Under the pieces are notes generated by a model, which searched no databases, was not told the origin of the DNA, and saw only the letters and a list, made by a program, of their open reading frames with translations. A DNA stretch of 49,563 bases, taken from NCBI GenBank assembly GCA_027452045.1, contig DAIDHH010000049.1, positions 1-49,563 of the forward strand, written 5' to 3'. Made by a program: the position numbers and the translations under genes. Shown here in pieces: positions 1-8,458 of the stretch (its first letter is position 1; each line of letters starts with the position of its first letter). The stretch comes from Gammaproteobacteria bacterium (lineage in GTDB: Bacteria; Pseudomonadota; Gammaproteobacteria; Steroidobacterales; Steroidobacteraceae).

Positions 1-1
1 G

Positions 2-733
2 CACAGTGTGACCTCCGTGGTGAACGGCAAGAAGGTCATCAGCTACGTCACGAAAGAGAAGGTCATCAACGACGCGACCATCCAGGGCGTGTTCGCCGAT
101 CGCTTCGAGATCACCGGCCTCACGCTCGGGGAGGCGCAGGATCTCGCCATCCTGCTGCGCTCCGGCTCGCTCCCCGCGCCCATCGCGCAGGTGGGCGAAC
201 AGATCATCGGGCCGAGTCTCGGCCGCCAGAACATCAAGTGGGGCGTCACCGCGCTGGTGGTCGGCATGATCGGGGTGCTGGCGTTCATGGCGATCTATTA
301 CAAGGTGTTCGGCCTTGTGGCTGACCTCGTGCTGGTCGCCAACGTCGTGCTGCTGACCGCGCTGCTGTCGATGATGCACGCGTCGCTTTCGCTGCCAGGC
401 ATCGCCGGCATCATCCTCACGGTCGGCATCGCGGTCGATGCCAACGTCCTCATCTACGAGCGCATACGCGAGGAGCTGAGGAAGGGTGTCTCGCCGCAGG
501 CGGCGATTCGCGCCGGCTTCGAGAAGGCGTTCTCCGCCATCGCCGATTCCAACATCACGACGCTGATCGCCGGCCTCGTGCTGTGGATTTTCGGTACGGG
601 CGCGATTCGCGGCTTCGCGGTGGTGCTGACCCTCGGCATCGCCACTTCCATGTTCACCTCGCTGATGGGCAGCCGCGCCCTCGTCACCCTCATGTACGGC
701 GGGCGGCGCAAGATCGCCCGGCTGCACATCTAA
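2..733 (+). CDS. secD: Protein translocase subunit SecD, C-terminal part (5' truncated by window edge)
   Basis: This is the C-terminal 243 residues of SecD, the inner-membrane partner of SecF, which uses the proton motive force to help complete export of proteins through SecYEG. The reading frame is open to the left edge, so the start lies outside the window. Visible are the end of the periplasmic P1 region (EITGLTLGEAQDLA, then LLRSGSLPAP), the family motif around IIGPSLGRQNI, and several hydrophobic segments with the SecD/SecF signature VGIAVDANVLIYERIREE. The C-terminus is a short basic tail. secF follows after 22 nt, the usual secDF order. Identification is firm; only the length is unknown. 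Confidence 0.96.
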   Translation, partial: HSVTSVVNGKKVISYVTKEKVINDATIQGVFADRFEITGLTLGEAQDLAILLRSGSLPAPIAQVGEQIIGPSLGRQNIKWGVTALVVGMIGVLAFMAIYYKVFGLVADLVLVANVVLLTALLSMMHASLSLPGIAGIILTVGIAVDANVLIYERIREELRKGVSPQAAIRAGFEKAFSAIADSNITTLIAGLVLWIFGTGAIRGFAVVLTLGIATSMFTSLMGSRALVTLMYGGRRKIARLHI

Positions 734-755
734 CAGGCTCCCTGGGGAATCGCTC

Positions 756-1691
756 GTGGAATTTTTCAGCCATCAGACCAACTACCCGTTCATGGCCACC
801 CGCAAGGTGTGGTATGGACTGTCGATCGTGCTCATGATCGCCTCGATCACCATGCTCTTTACCCGGGGGCTTAATCTGGCCATCGACTTCACCGGCGGGG
901 TGAGCGCCCAGGCGAGCTTCCCGGTGACCGCCGACCTCGCGGCCGTGCGCACGCAGCTCGCCGTCGCGGGATTTCACAACGCGGTGGTGCAGAACGTCGG
1001 CTCCTCGCGCCAGATCGGCGTTCGCCTGCCGCCCGAGCCGGGCGTGAAGATCCAGCAGATCCGCACGCGGCTCGATGCGGCGCTCAAGGCCGTCAATCCG
1101 GGAGTGTCGGGCATCTCGCTGTCCGTGGTGGGACCGCAGGTAGGCTCGCAGCTGTTGAGCAGCGCGTGGTGGGCGCTCACCGGTACCCTGGTGCTGATCT
1201 TCATCTACATCGCCTGGCGCTTCCACACCTGGCGGCTCTCCCTCGGCGCCATCCTCGCCGTGCTGCACGATCCGATCCTGGTGCTCGGATTCTTCGCCGC
1301 GACGCAGATGTCGTTCGACCTGAACGTGGTGGCGGCCGTGCTTGCCGTCATCGGCTACTCGCTGAACGATACGGTGGTGGTGTTCGACCGGATCCGCGAG
1401 CGCTTCGAGGGCAACCGGCGGCTCGCGCCGAACGTCGTGCTCGATCAGGCCATCAACCAGACCCTCTCGCGCACCATCATGACCAAGGTCGTGACCTCGA
1501 TCGTGGTGGTGGCGCTCCTCGTGCTCGGCGGACCGGTGCTGCGCGGGTTCTCGGCGGCGCTGCTCATCGGCATCCTGGCCGGCACCTATTCCTCGATCTA
1601 CATCTCGAGCGCGATCGCGCTGCAGTGCGGCCTCACGGCCGAGCACCTCTTTCCGACCGTCAGGAAGACGGCCGTCGATCACCTGCCCTGA
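756..1691 (+). CDS. secF: Protein translocase subunit SecF
   Basis: SecF is an inner-membrane protein of the SecDF accessory complex that pulls exported chains from the periplasmic side. The 311-residue product has an N-terminal membrane segment (about residues 20-40), the typical AIDFTGGV motif just after it, a periplasmic P4 region to about residue 130, and five further hydrophobic segments. The RND-like signature YSLNDTVVVFDRIRE is present near residue 205. The start is GTG at 756, preceded by a weak GGGGA-like element. Length matches the family (about 310-320). It probably shares a transcript with secD and perhaps suhB, which begins 30 nt downstream. Confidence 0.96.
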   Translation: MEFFSHQTNYPFMATRKVWYGLSIVLMIASITMLFTRGLNLAIDFTGGVSAQASFPVTADLAAVRTQLAVAGFHNAVVQNVGSSRQIGVRLPPEPGVKIQQIRTRLDAALKAVNPGVSGISLSVVGPQVGSQLLSSAWWALTGTLVLIFIYIAWRFHTWRLSLGAILAVLHDPILVLGFFAATQMSFDLNVVAAVLAVIGYSLNDTVVVFDRIRERFEGNRRLAPNVVLDQAINQTLSRTIMTKVVTSIVVVALLVLGGPVLRGFSAALLIGILAGTYSSIYISSAIALQCGLTAEHLFPTVRKTAVDHLP

Positions 1692-1721
1692 GGACACGGG
1701 GCCAGCGGAACTCAATCTCAC

Positions 1722-2522
1722 GTGCACGCTCTTCTCAATATCGCGGTCCGCGCCGCACGGCGCGCGGGCGAGGTCATCGTCCGCAGTCTAAACAGCCTCG
1801 AAGCGCTGACCATCACCTCCAAGGGGCGCAACGACTTCGTGTCCGAGGTTGACCGGGCCGCGGAGGCGGAGATCATCGCCATCATCCGCCGCCACTATCC
1901 GGACCACGCCGTGCTCGCCGAGGAAAGCGGCGCGAGCGGCGAGCACGAGACGCTCTGGATCATCGATCCGCTCGATGGCACGACCAATTTCCTGCACGGT
2001 TTCCCGGTGTTCGCGGTCTCGATCGCCTGCCAGCAAAGGGGCAGGCTCGAGCACGCCGTGGTCTACGACCCGATGCGCCAGGAGTTGTTCACGGCCTCGC
2101 GCGGCGGTGGGGCGCATCTCGATAACCGCCGGATCCGGGTGAGCAAGCAGCGCACGCTGGAAGGATCTCTGATCGGCACGGGGTTTCCGTTCCGCTCCGA
2201 TGCGCGCTATGTCGATGCCTACTTCGCCATGCTCAAGGCGGCCACGCAAAACACCGCCGGGATCCGCAGGCCCGGTGCGGCGGCGCTCGATCTGGCCTAT
2301 GTCGCGGCGGGCCGGATCGACGGATTCTGGGAGTTCGGGCTCTCGCCCTGGGACACCGCGGCGGGCACGCTGCTCGTGCAGGAGGCGGGCGGGCACATCG
2401 GCACGCTCACGGGCGCCGAGTACCGCCAGGGGGGCAATGTCATCGCCGGCACGCCCAAGGTGTACACCGCCTTGCTAGAGCTGTTCGCGCCGTTCGTGCC
2501 CGAGGAGCTCAGGGATCGCTGA
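1722..2522 (+). CDS. suhB: Inositol-1-monophosphatase family protein SuhB
   Basis: SuhB-type proteins hydrolyse inositol monophosphate with Mg2+ and, in enterobacteria, also bind RNA polymerase and Nus factors in rRNA antitermination. The 266-residue protein carries the metal-binding motifs of the family: EES at residues 67-69, DPLDGTTNF at 82-90, and the distal WDTAAG motif near residue 210. The start is GTG at 1722; the protein is close to the 267 residues of E. coli SuhB. It lies 30 nt behind secF, a linkage common in gammaproteobacteria. Whether it acts on inositol phosphate, on transcription complexes, or both cannot be read from sequence. Confidence 0.93.
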   Translation: MHALLNIAVRAARRAGEVIVRSLNSLEALTITSKGRNDFVSEVDRAAEAEIIAIIRRHYPDHAVLAEESGASGEHETLWIIDPLDGTTNFLHGFPVFAVSIACQQRGRLEHAVVYDPMRQELFTASRGGGAHLDNRRIRVSKQRTLEGSLIGTGFPFRSDARYVDAYFAMLKAATQNTAGIRRPGAAALDLAYVAAGRIDGFWEFGLSPWDTAAGTLLVQEAGGHIGTLTGAEYRQGGNVIAGTPKVYTALLELFAPFVPEELRDR

Positions 2523-2595
2523 GCCGAGTCCGCGGCGCGTCCGGCTCCGACCCCCGTGGCTCGATTTCCGGCACTGGCGCGTGTACAGTCCGGCA

Positions 2596-4080
2596 ATGAA
2601 GAACCAACTGTTCGCTACAAAAACGGTCGCCGAAATCGAGGCAGCGGAGGCGGCGGACGCCGCGGGCCACAAGCTCAATCGCACGCTCTCGGCCACGGCG
2701 CTCACGATGCTGGGTATCGGGGGGATCATCGGTACCGGCATTTTCGTCCTGACGGGCGTGGCGGCGGCGCAGCACGCCGGACCTGCGCTGGTGCTGTCGT
2801 TCATCGTGGCAGGCATCGGCTGCGCTCTGGCGGGCCTTTGTTATGCGGAATTCGCCGCCATGGTGCCCGTGTCCGGCAGCGCTTACTCCTATACCTACGC
2901 CACCCTGGGCGAGGGTATCGCTTGGTTCATCGGCTGGAACCTCATCCTCGAGTACCTGTTTGCCGTGGCGACGGTATCGGTGGGGTGGTCCGGCTACGTC
3001 AACCGCCTGCTGCTCGAATTCGGCCTGCACATACCGTACGCGCTGTCGCACGCGCCGTTCATGCAGGCCGCGCCGGACAGCTTCTCGGTGGCGCATTCCG
3101 GAGCCATCCTCAACGTGCCGGCGGTGCTCATCGTGGCCGCGCTCGCCACGATCTGTTACATCGGCATCAAGCAGTCCTCCGAGTTCAACACGGTCATCGT
3201 GAGCCTCAAGGTCGCCGTGGTGGTGTTGTTCATCGTGCTCGGCATGGGTTTCATCCAGCACGCCAACTGGCACCCGTTCATCCCGAAGAACATCGGTCCT
3301 GGTGAGTACGGGTGGAGCGGGGTATTCGCGGCGTCGGGCGTGATTTTCTTCGCCTATATCGGATTCGACGCCATCTCGACGACCGCCCAGGAGGCGAAGA
3401 ATCCGCAGCGGGACATGCCCATCGGCATCCTCTCGAGCCTCGTCATCTGCACGCTGCTCTACGTGGTCACCGCCGCGGTGCTCACCGGTATGGTGAATTA
3501 CACGAAGCTCAACGTCGCCGCGCCGATCGCGCTCGCGTTGCAGACCTACCCGCAGCTGCACTGGTTCAGCGTGCCGGTCGATCTGGGCGCCATCCTCGGC
3601 ATGACCTCGGTGATGCTCGTGATGACCATCGCCCAGGCGCGCATCTTCTACGCGATGGCGCAGGACGGGCTGCTGCCGCAGACCTTCGCCAAGATCCACC
3701 CGAAGTTCCGGACCCCCTCCACCGGCACGATCGTCACGGGGGTATGCGCCGCCGTGATCGGTGGTCTGTTTCCAGTGGGCCTTCTCGGAGAGCTGGTCTC
3801 GATCGGCACTCTGCTCGCGTTCGTGACGGTGTGCATCGGAGTGCTGGTCCTGCGCTATACCCGGCCGGACCTCAAGCGTCCCTTCAAGGTGCCGGCGCCG
3901 TGGGTCACCTGCATCGCCGGAGCGTTGGTCTGCGGGTTCATGATCTGGAATCTGCCGCACAGCACCTGGGTGCGGCTGGTGGTGTGGACGGCGGTCGGTG
4001 TGGTCGTGTACGTGTTCTACGGCCATCGCCACAGCAAGCTGCACCGTCCGGACCCTGGGGCGGCAACCGAAGGCAAGTAG
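2596..4080 (+). CDS. APC-family amino acid permease (CAT/YfnA-like)
   Basis: A polytopic inner-membrane transporter of about 494 residues. The first membrane helix has the APC signature GIGGIIGTGIFVLTG, and GSAYSYTYATLGE and FFAYIGFDAISTTAQEAKNP are the helix 3 and helix 6 motifs typical of the cationic amino acid transporter branch. About 12 hydrophobic segments can be counted. The ATG at 2596 is preferred; a GTG at 2581 would add five residues (MYSPA). The substrate cannot be assigned; the CAT-like motifs suggest an amino acid/proton symporter or exchanger. It has its own transcription unit, with a GC hairpin just after the stop. Confidence 0.88.
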   Translation: MKNQLFATKTVAEIEAAEAADAAGHKLNRTLSATALTMLGIGGIIGTGIFVLTGVAAAQHAGPALVLSFIVAGIGCALAGLCYAEFAAMVPVSGSAYSYTYATLGEGIAWFIGWNLILEYLFAVATVSVGWSGYVNRLLLEFGLHIPYALSHAPFMQAAPDSFSVAHSGAILNVPAVLIVAALATICYIGIKQSSEFNTVIVSLKVAVVVLFIVLGMGFIQHANWHPFIPKNIGPGEYGWSGVFAASGVIFFAYIGFDAISTTAQEAKNPQRDMPIGILSSLVICTLLYVVTAAVLTGMVNYTKLNVAAPIALALQTYPQLHWFSVPVDLGAILGMTSVMLVMTIAQARIFYAMAQDGLLPQTFAKIHPKFRTPSTGTIVTGVCAAVIGGLFPVGLLGELVSIGTLLAFVTVCIGVLVLRYTRPDLKRPFKVPAPWVTCIAGALVCGFMIWNLPHSTWVRLVVWTAVGVVVYVFYGHRHSKLHRPDPGAATEGK

Positions 4081-4091
4081 CCCGCGCGCGA

Positions 4092-4109
4092 GGCGCCGGC
4101 TGCGGCGCC
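4092..4109 (+). terminator. GC hairpin after the permease gene
   Basis: A perfect 7-bp inverted repeat (GGCGCCG / CGGCGCC) with a 4-nt loop starts 12 nt after the permease stop. No T-tract follows, so it is at best a weak intrinsic terminator or an mRNA 3'-end stabiliser. Confidence 0.35.
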
Positions 4110-4174
4110 GAGTCGCCATCGGGCCGCCCCGAGGCGCCTGGGCGATGCCGGGGCCCTGTAGTAGCGTATTGGCC

Positions 4175-4903
4175 ATGACAGCTCCCGATATCCGCGTCGT
4201 CCTGGTCGAGACCTCCCATCCGGGCAATATCGGGGCGGTCGCTCGGGCGATGAAGAACATGGGGCTCGAGCAGCTCGTCCTTGTGGGGCCGAAGCAGTTT
4301 CCCCACAGCGAAGCCATTGCACGCGCCTCGGGCGCCGCTGACCTGTTGGCTCGCGCGCGTGTCGTCGGGTCGGTGGAGGAGGCCCTTGCCGGCTGCGGCT
4401 TCATCGCCGCCACCACCTCGCGCGAGCGGGATCAGAGATTTCGGGTGCTCGATGTGCGGGAGGCGGCCGGGCGGATCCTGAGCGAATCCGGCCGTGGGCC
4501 GGCGGCGATCCTCTTCGGATCAGAGCGCGCCGGTCTCACCAACGAGCAGCTCGAGGCGGCGCACGTGCTGGTGCGGATCCCGGTGAGCGACACTTACCCT
4601 TCGCTGAATCTCGCCATGGCGGTACAGATCGTCGTTTACGAGCTGTTTCGCGCCGGTGGCATCGAGCGGCTGTCGTCCGCGGACCCTCTGGCGGATCCAC
4701 AGGAGATGGAGCGCCTGTATGCGCATCTGTCGCAGGTGCTCACGGAAATCGATTTTCGCGACCGCACCCAGAGCGGCACGCACCTCATGGGCCGCATCCG
4801 GCGCTTCCTGCAGCGCGCCGAGCTCGATCGCAACGAGGTCAATATTCTGCGCGGCATCCTGACGGCCGTGCAGAGCCGCAGGCGCAAGGCCGGTGAGTCG
4901 TGA
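4175..4903 (+). CDS. trmJ: tRNA (cytidine/uridine-2'-O-)-methyltransferase TrmJ
   Basis: TrmJ 2'-O-methylates nucleotide 32 in the anticodon loop of several tRNAs using S-adenosylmethionine. The 242-residue protein begins with the SPOUT-fold motif VLVETSHPGNIGAVARAMKN, has the mid-domain ILFGSERAGLTN motif and the PSLNLAMAVQIVVYEL motif that forms the trefoil-knot cofactor site, and ends with the basic C-terminal extension seen in TrmJ. ATG 4175 is chosen because homology starts there; the frame stays open upstream to 3998 without family similarity. The stop overlaps the GTG of the cysteine desulfurase by 4 nt, the trmJ-isc linkage known from gammaproteobacteria. Confidence 0.93.
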   Translation: MTAPDIRVVLVETSHPGNIGAVARAMKNMGLEQLVLVGPKQFPHSEAIARASGAADLLARARVVGSVEEALAGCGFIAATTSRERDQRFRVLDVREAAGRILSESGRGPAAILFGSERAGLTNEQLEAAHVLVRIPVSDTYPSLNLAMAVQIVVYELFRAGGIERLSSADPLADPQEMERLYAHLSQVLTEIDFRDRTQSGTHLMGRIRRFLQRAELDRNEVNILRGILTAVQSRRRKAGES

Positions 4904-6417
4904 CCGAGCCCGAGCTCGAGCCGGTCTATCTCGACTACGCGGCCTCCACCCCCGTCGACCCCGCGGTGGCCGAGGCCATGATCGAGTGCCTGCGGGCGCA
5001 GGGCGGATGGGGCAATCCCTCCTCGACGCATGTGTTCGGACGGCGCGCGGCCGAGCGCATCGAAGCAGCGCGGCGACAAGTGGCCGCGCTCATCGGGGCC
5101 TGTCCCGAGGAGATCGTGTTCACCTCCGGGGCGACCGAGTCCGACAACATGGCATTGCTCGGCATAGCGCGCGCCAATGCCCACCGCGGCCGTCACGTGG
5201 TGAGCTCACGAATCGAGCACAAGGCCGTCCTCGATCCCTGCAAGCATCTGCAGCGGGAAGGCTTCGCGGTTACCCTGCTGACGCCCGGGCGCAGCGGCAC
5301 CATAGACCCGCGGGCCGTGACCGCGGCGCTTCGCCCTGACACGGTGCTGGTGTCGCTCATGCTGGTGAACAACGAGACCGGCGTGATCCAGGACATCGAG
5401 GCCATCAGCGCGCTGTGCCGCGACCGCGGCATCCCGTTTCACACCGACGCCGCGCAGGCCGTCGGCAGGATCCCGATCGACGTGCACTCGCTCGCGATCG
5501 ACTTCATGTCCTTCACGGCCCACAAGCTCTATGGGCCGAAGGGGATCGGGGCGCTCTATGTGCGCGCTGGCGCGAAACCGCACTTGCAGCCGCTGACATT
5601 CGGCGGCGGGCAGGAGAAGGGGCTGAGGCCGGGAACGCTGCCGACCCATCAGATCGTTGGTTTCGGGGTGGCGTGCGAGCGGGCCGGGGCGCTGCTCGGG
5701 CAGGAGAGCGAACGGCTGATGCTGCTGCGCGAGGCGCTGTGGAGCAGGTTGGCCTCACTCGGTGGGACCCATCTCAACGGGGAGGGCGAGCCGCGCGTGC
5801 CGGGCATCCTCAACGTGTCGTTCGAGGGCGTCGAGGGAGAGAGCCTGGTGAAGGGGCTCGGCGAACTCGCCGTCTCGACCGGTTCGGCTTGCAATTCCGC
5901 CTCGGCCGAACCCTCCTACGTGCTGCGTGCCCTCGGACGGGATACCGAGCTGGCGCAAAGCTCGCTTCGGTTCAGCTTCGGCCGGTTCACGACCGCTGCC
6001 GAGCTCGAGCGGGCGGCGAACGCGGTGAGGCGGGAGCTCGAGCGTTTGCGGGCGCTGTCGCCGGCCTCCGAAGGTCCTGAGGACGTCCGGGCAGCGTGGC
6101 CGACGAGGACCGGCGGCGCCGGGATCATGGGCGAGGCAGGCGGCCCGGGGCAGGAGGTCTGGGTTCGCTTCAGGCTGCAGGTGCGGCATGGATCGGTCTG
6201 CAGCGCCTCCTTCAAGGCATACGGATGTCCCCATACCCTGGCCGTGGCCGCCTGGCTGGCGGCGCGGCTCGAGGGGCGGTCCCGGGCGGAGCTGATCCCG
6301 GGGAGGCCAGAGGACTGGGCACGTGAGCTCGCCGTGCCGGTGGAAAAGCTGGGTCGACTTCTCAGGATCGAAGACGCGCTGCACGAGTGCCTGCGACACT
6401 GGCCTGCAGAAGTGTAA
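4900..6417 (+). CDS. Cysteine desulfurase (IscS/NifS type) with C-terminal degenerate IscU-like domain
   Basis: Residues 1-390 form a complete class-V PLP-dependent cysteine desulfurase, which removes sulfur from cysteine for Fe-S cluster and tRNA thiolation pathways. The PLP lysine is K209 (in [10 protein letters not shown]) and the sulfur-carrying cysteine is C331 (in GSACNSAS), the IscS-type loop. About 95 extra residues follow. Residues 425-470 resemble IscU around its second ligand ([11 protein letters not shown]443), and a [10 protein letters not shown]-like helix follows. The first IscU cysteine region (ACGD in IscU) reads GPGQ and the HCS motif is absent, so two of the three cluster ligands are missing. 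C434 and C497 are present but not at those positions. Start GTG 4900 overlaps trmJ by 4 nt. The fusion may be a docking or regulatory domain rather than a scaffold. Confidence 0.88.
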   Translation: MTEPELEPVYLDYAASTPVDPAVAEAMIECLRAQGGWGNPSSTHVFGRRAAERIEAARRQVAALIGACPEEIVFTSGATESDNMALLGIARANAHRGRHVVSSRIEHKAVLDPCKHLQREGFAVTLLTPGRSGTIDPRAVTAALRPDTVLVSLMLVNNETGVIQDIEAISALCRDRGIPFHTDAAQAVGRIPIDVHSLAIDFMSFTAHKLYGPKGIGALYVRAGAKPHLQPLTFGGGQEKGLRPGTLPTHQIVGFGVACERAGALLGQESERLMLLREALWSRLASLGGTHLNGEGEPRVPGILNVSFEGVEGESLVKGLGELAVSTGSACNSASAEPSYVLRALGRDTELAQSSLRFSFGRFTTAAELERAANAVRRELERLRALSPASEGPEDVRAAWPTRTGGAGIMGEAGGPGQEVWVRFRLQVRHGSVCSASFKAYGCPHTLAVAAWLAARLEGRSRAELIPGRPEDWARELAVPVEKLGRLLRIEDALHECLRHWPAEV

Positions 6418-6448
6418 AATCACGGCACGTACCGCCTCGCCCGATCCC

Positions 6449-6772
6449 ATGGCCATCTCCCTTACAGAATCCGCCGCCGATCGCATCCGGAACTTCCTTG
6501 CCGCCCGGGGGCAGGGTATCGGGCTGCGGCTCGGGGTGCGCAAAACCGGCTGCTCCGGTTTCGCCTACGTTGTTAATTATGCCGACGAGGTCCGCCCGGG
6601 CGATGTGGTGTTCGAGGATCGCGGGGTCAAGGTGTGCGTCGACCCCGAAAGCTTGCCCCTCATCGACGGCACCACGGTGGATTTTGTCAAACAGGGGCTC
6701 AACGAGGCTTTCCGGTTCCGCAACCCCAATGTGACGGGCGAGTGTGGCTGCGGGGAGAGCTTTTCGGTCTAA
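6449..6772 (+). CDS. iscA: IscA/ErpA-type (HesB family) iron-sulfur cluster carrier
   Basis: A 107-residue A-type carrier that accepts and delivers Fe-S clusters in the cytoplasm. The three family cysteines are present: C35 in TGCSGF and C99/C101 in ECGCGES. ATG 6449 is chosen because the family N-terminus ([11 protein letters not shown]) begins there; the frame extends upstream to 6323 but that part overlaps the desulfurase. It follows the cysteine desulfurase by 31 nt, so the two probably act together. IscA and ErpA cannot be separated with certainty from sequence alone, and no iscU, hscB, hscA or fdx gene is linked. A stem-loop follows it before ndk. Confidence 0.9.
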   Translation: MAISLTESAADRIRNFLAARGQGIGLRLGVRKTGCSGFAYVVNYADEVRPGDVVFEDRGVKVCVDPESLPLIDGTTVDFVKQGLNEAFRFRNPNVTGECGCGESFSV

Positions 6773-6816
6773 ATTGCCCGGGTGGGGGACCTCCGGGTAG
6801 ACTGTGGGGCTTAGTA

Positions 6817-6855
6817 TCGGCCGGGATGCCCTCCCCTTAAGGGGGCGATGGCCGA
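6817..6855 (+). terminator. Nested stem-loop between the IscA-like gene and ndk
   Basis: An outer inverted repeat TCGGCC/GGCCGA (6817-6822, 6850-6855) encloses a perfect 12-bp palindrome CCCCTTAAGGGG (6833-6844). Four T residues follow within a few bases (6861-6864). It could end transcription after the IscA-like gene or form a 5' leader hairpin for ndk. Confidence 0.4.
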
Positions 6856-6893
6856 GCCCCTTTTCAACCCCAGATCCCGAAAGGTCAACCCGA

Positions 6894-7322
6894 ATGGCGC
6901 TCGAGCGCACCCTGTCCATCGTCAAGCCCGACGGCGTCGGCCGCAATCTCATCGGCGACGTGTACCGCCGTTTCGAGAGCGCCGGACTCTCGATCATCGC
7001 TGCCCGCATGATGCGCCTGTCCGAGCGCGAGGCGGAAGGCTTTTATGCCGTGCATCGCGAGCGCCCGTTCTTCAAGGATCTGGTGCGCTACATGACTTCG
7101 GGGCCGGTGATCGTGCAGGTCCTCGAGGGCGAGAACGCCATTGCGCGCAATCGCGAGATCATGGGTGCCACCGATCCGAAGAAGGCCGCTCCGGGAACCA
7201 TTCGTGCGGATCTGGCTCTGAGCATCGAGCAGAATGTGGTGCACGGCTCGGATGCGCCGGAGACCGCCGAGCGCGAGATCGCATACTTCTTCAGCACAAC
7301 GGAGCTGCACTCCCGCGGCTGA
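6894..7322 (+). CDS. ndk: Nucleoside diphosphate kinase
   Basis: Ndk transfers the gamma-phosphate of ATP to nucleoside diphosphates through a phosphohistidine. The product is 142 residues, one shorter than E. coli Ndk, with N-terminal [13 protein letters not shown] and the active histidine H117 in the NVVHGSD motif. The start is ATG 6894 with an AAAGG element about 10 nt upstream; the frame is open further left but without homology. It is followed after 17 nt by rlmN, the same order as in E. coli. Confidence 0.97.
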   Translation: MALERTLSIVKPDGVGRNLIGDVYRRFESAGLSIIAARMMRLSEREAEGFYAVHRERPFFKDLVRYMTSGPVIVQVLEGENAIARNREIMGATDPKKAAPGTIRADLALSIEQNVVHGSDAPETAEREIAYFFSTTELHSRG

Positions 7323-7339
7323 GGCCGCGACCCACGCCC

Positions 7340-8458
7340 ATGAGCCCGTCCGCCACGACCACGAACCTGCTGGGCTTGCCTCGGCCCGAGCTCGAGCGCT
7401 TCGTGGCGGAGCTCGGCAGCAAGCCTTTCCGCGCGCGTCAACTCATGCACTGGGTGTACAAGCGCGGCGAGGCTGCGTTCGAGTGTATGACGGATCTGGC
7501 GAAGGACTTCCGCGCCGAACTCGCTGCGAGCGCATGCATACGGCCTCCCGAGATCATCACCACGCAGCACTCGGCGGATGGGACGCGAAAGTGGCTGCTG
7601 CGCGCCGATGGCAGCCAGGCGTTCGAGATGGTCTACATCCCCGAGCCCGATCGCGCGACGCTTTGCATCTCCTCCCAGGTCGGCTGTGCGCTCGATTGCG
7701 CGTTCTGCTCGACGGCACAGCAGGGCTTCAACCGTAACCTGACCACCGCCGAGATCGTCGGGCAGGTGTGGCTCGCCAATCGCGAGCTGGCGGGCACGGT
7801 GGCGGATCTTGCGCGCGAGCGTGCGGTCACCAACGTCGTGCTGATGGGCATGGGGGAGCCGCTCGCGAACTTCCGCAATGTCGTCCCCGCGCTCGACATT
7901 CTCCTCGATGATTTCGGTTTCGATCTGTCGCGGCGGCGGGTGACGCTCTCGACCTCGGGGCTCGTGCCCCAGATCTACAAGCTCGCCGAGCGAAGCAATG
8001 TGGCGCTTGCGGTCTCGCTGCACGCCCCGGACGATGAGCTTCGCAATGAGCTGGTGCCGATCAATCGCCGCCATCCCATCGCAGAGCTCCTCGAGGCCTG
8101 CTGGCACTACATCGACGAGCGCAATGGTCGCAGCGTCACCTTCGAGTACGTTCTTCTCGATGGCGTCAACGACTCGCGTGCGCAAGCCCTCAAGCTTGCA
8201 AGGCTCCTCGCGGGTCATCCGGCCAAGGTCAATCTCATTCCATTCAATCCCTTCCCGGGAACGCGCTTCCGCCGCTCCGCGCCGGAGGCGGTGCAGCGTT
8301 TTCGCGATGAGCTCATCCGCCACGGCGTGTTGGCGACAGTGCGCCGCACGCGCGGGGACGACATCGATGCGGCCTGCGGTCAGCTGGCCGGACGCGTCAT
8401 TGACCGCACCACGGTGCGCCTGGGCAGCCGGACGATCGGCCTGGCGGTGCAGCCGTGA
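7340..8458 (+). CDS. rlmN: Dual-specificity 23S rRNA/tRNA adenine C2-methyltransferase RlmN
   Basis: RlmN is a radical-SAM enzyme that methylates C2 of A2503 in 23S rRNA and A37 in some tRNAs. The 372-residue protein shows the radical-SAM cluster motif CxxxCxxC (C116, C120, C123, within CALDCAFC), the GMGEPLANF motif, and the second, methyl-carrying cysteine C346 near the C-terminus (DAACGQLAG). The start ATG 7340 matches the family N-terminus (NLLGLPRPELERF); the open frame continues upstream through ndk in another frame and is not coding there. The stop overlaps the pilF start by 4 nt. Confidence 0.96.
   Translation: MSPSATTTNLLGLPRPELERFVAELGSKPFRARQLMHWVYKRGEAAFECMTDLAKDFRAELAASACIRPPEIITTQHSADGTRKWLLRADGSQAFEMVYIPEPDRATLCISSQVGCALDCAFCSTAQQGFNRNLTTAEIVGQVWLANRELAGTVADLARERAVTNVVLMGMGEPLANFRNVVPALDILLDDFGFDLSRRRVTLSTSGLVPQIYKLAERSNVALAVSLHAPDDELRNELVPINRRHPIAELLEACWHYIDERNGRSVTFEYVLLDGVNDSRAQALKLARLLAGHPAKVNLIPFNPFPGTRFRRSAPEAVQRFRDELIRHGVLATVRRTRGDDIDAACGQLAGRVIDRTTVRLGSRTIGLAVQP

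Noticed and set aside
2509-4416. 635-codon minus-strand frame opposite the permease and trmJ
   Set aside because: It mirrors high-GC coding DNA on the plus strand, has Arg/His/Gly-rich composition and no family motifs.
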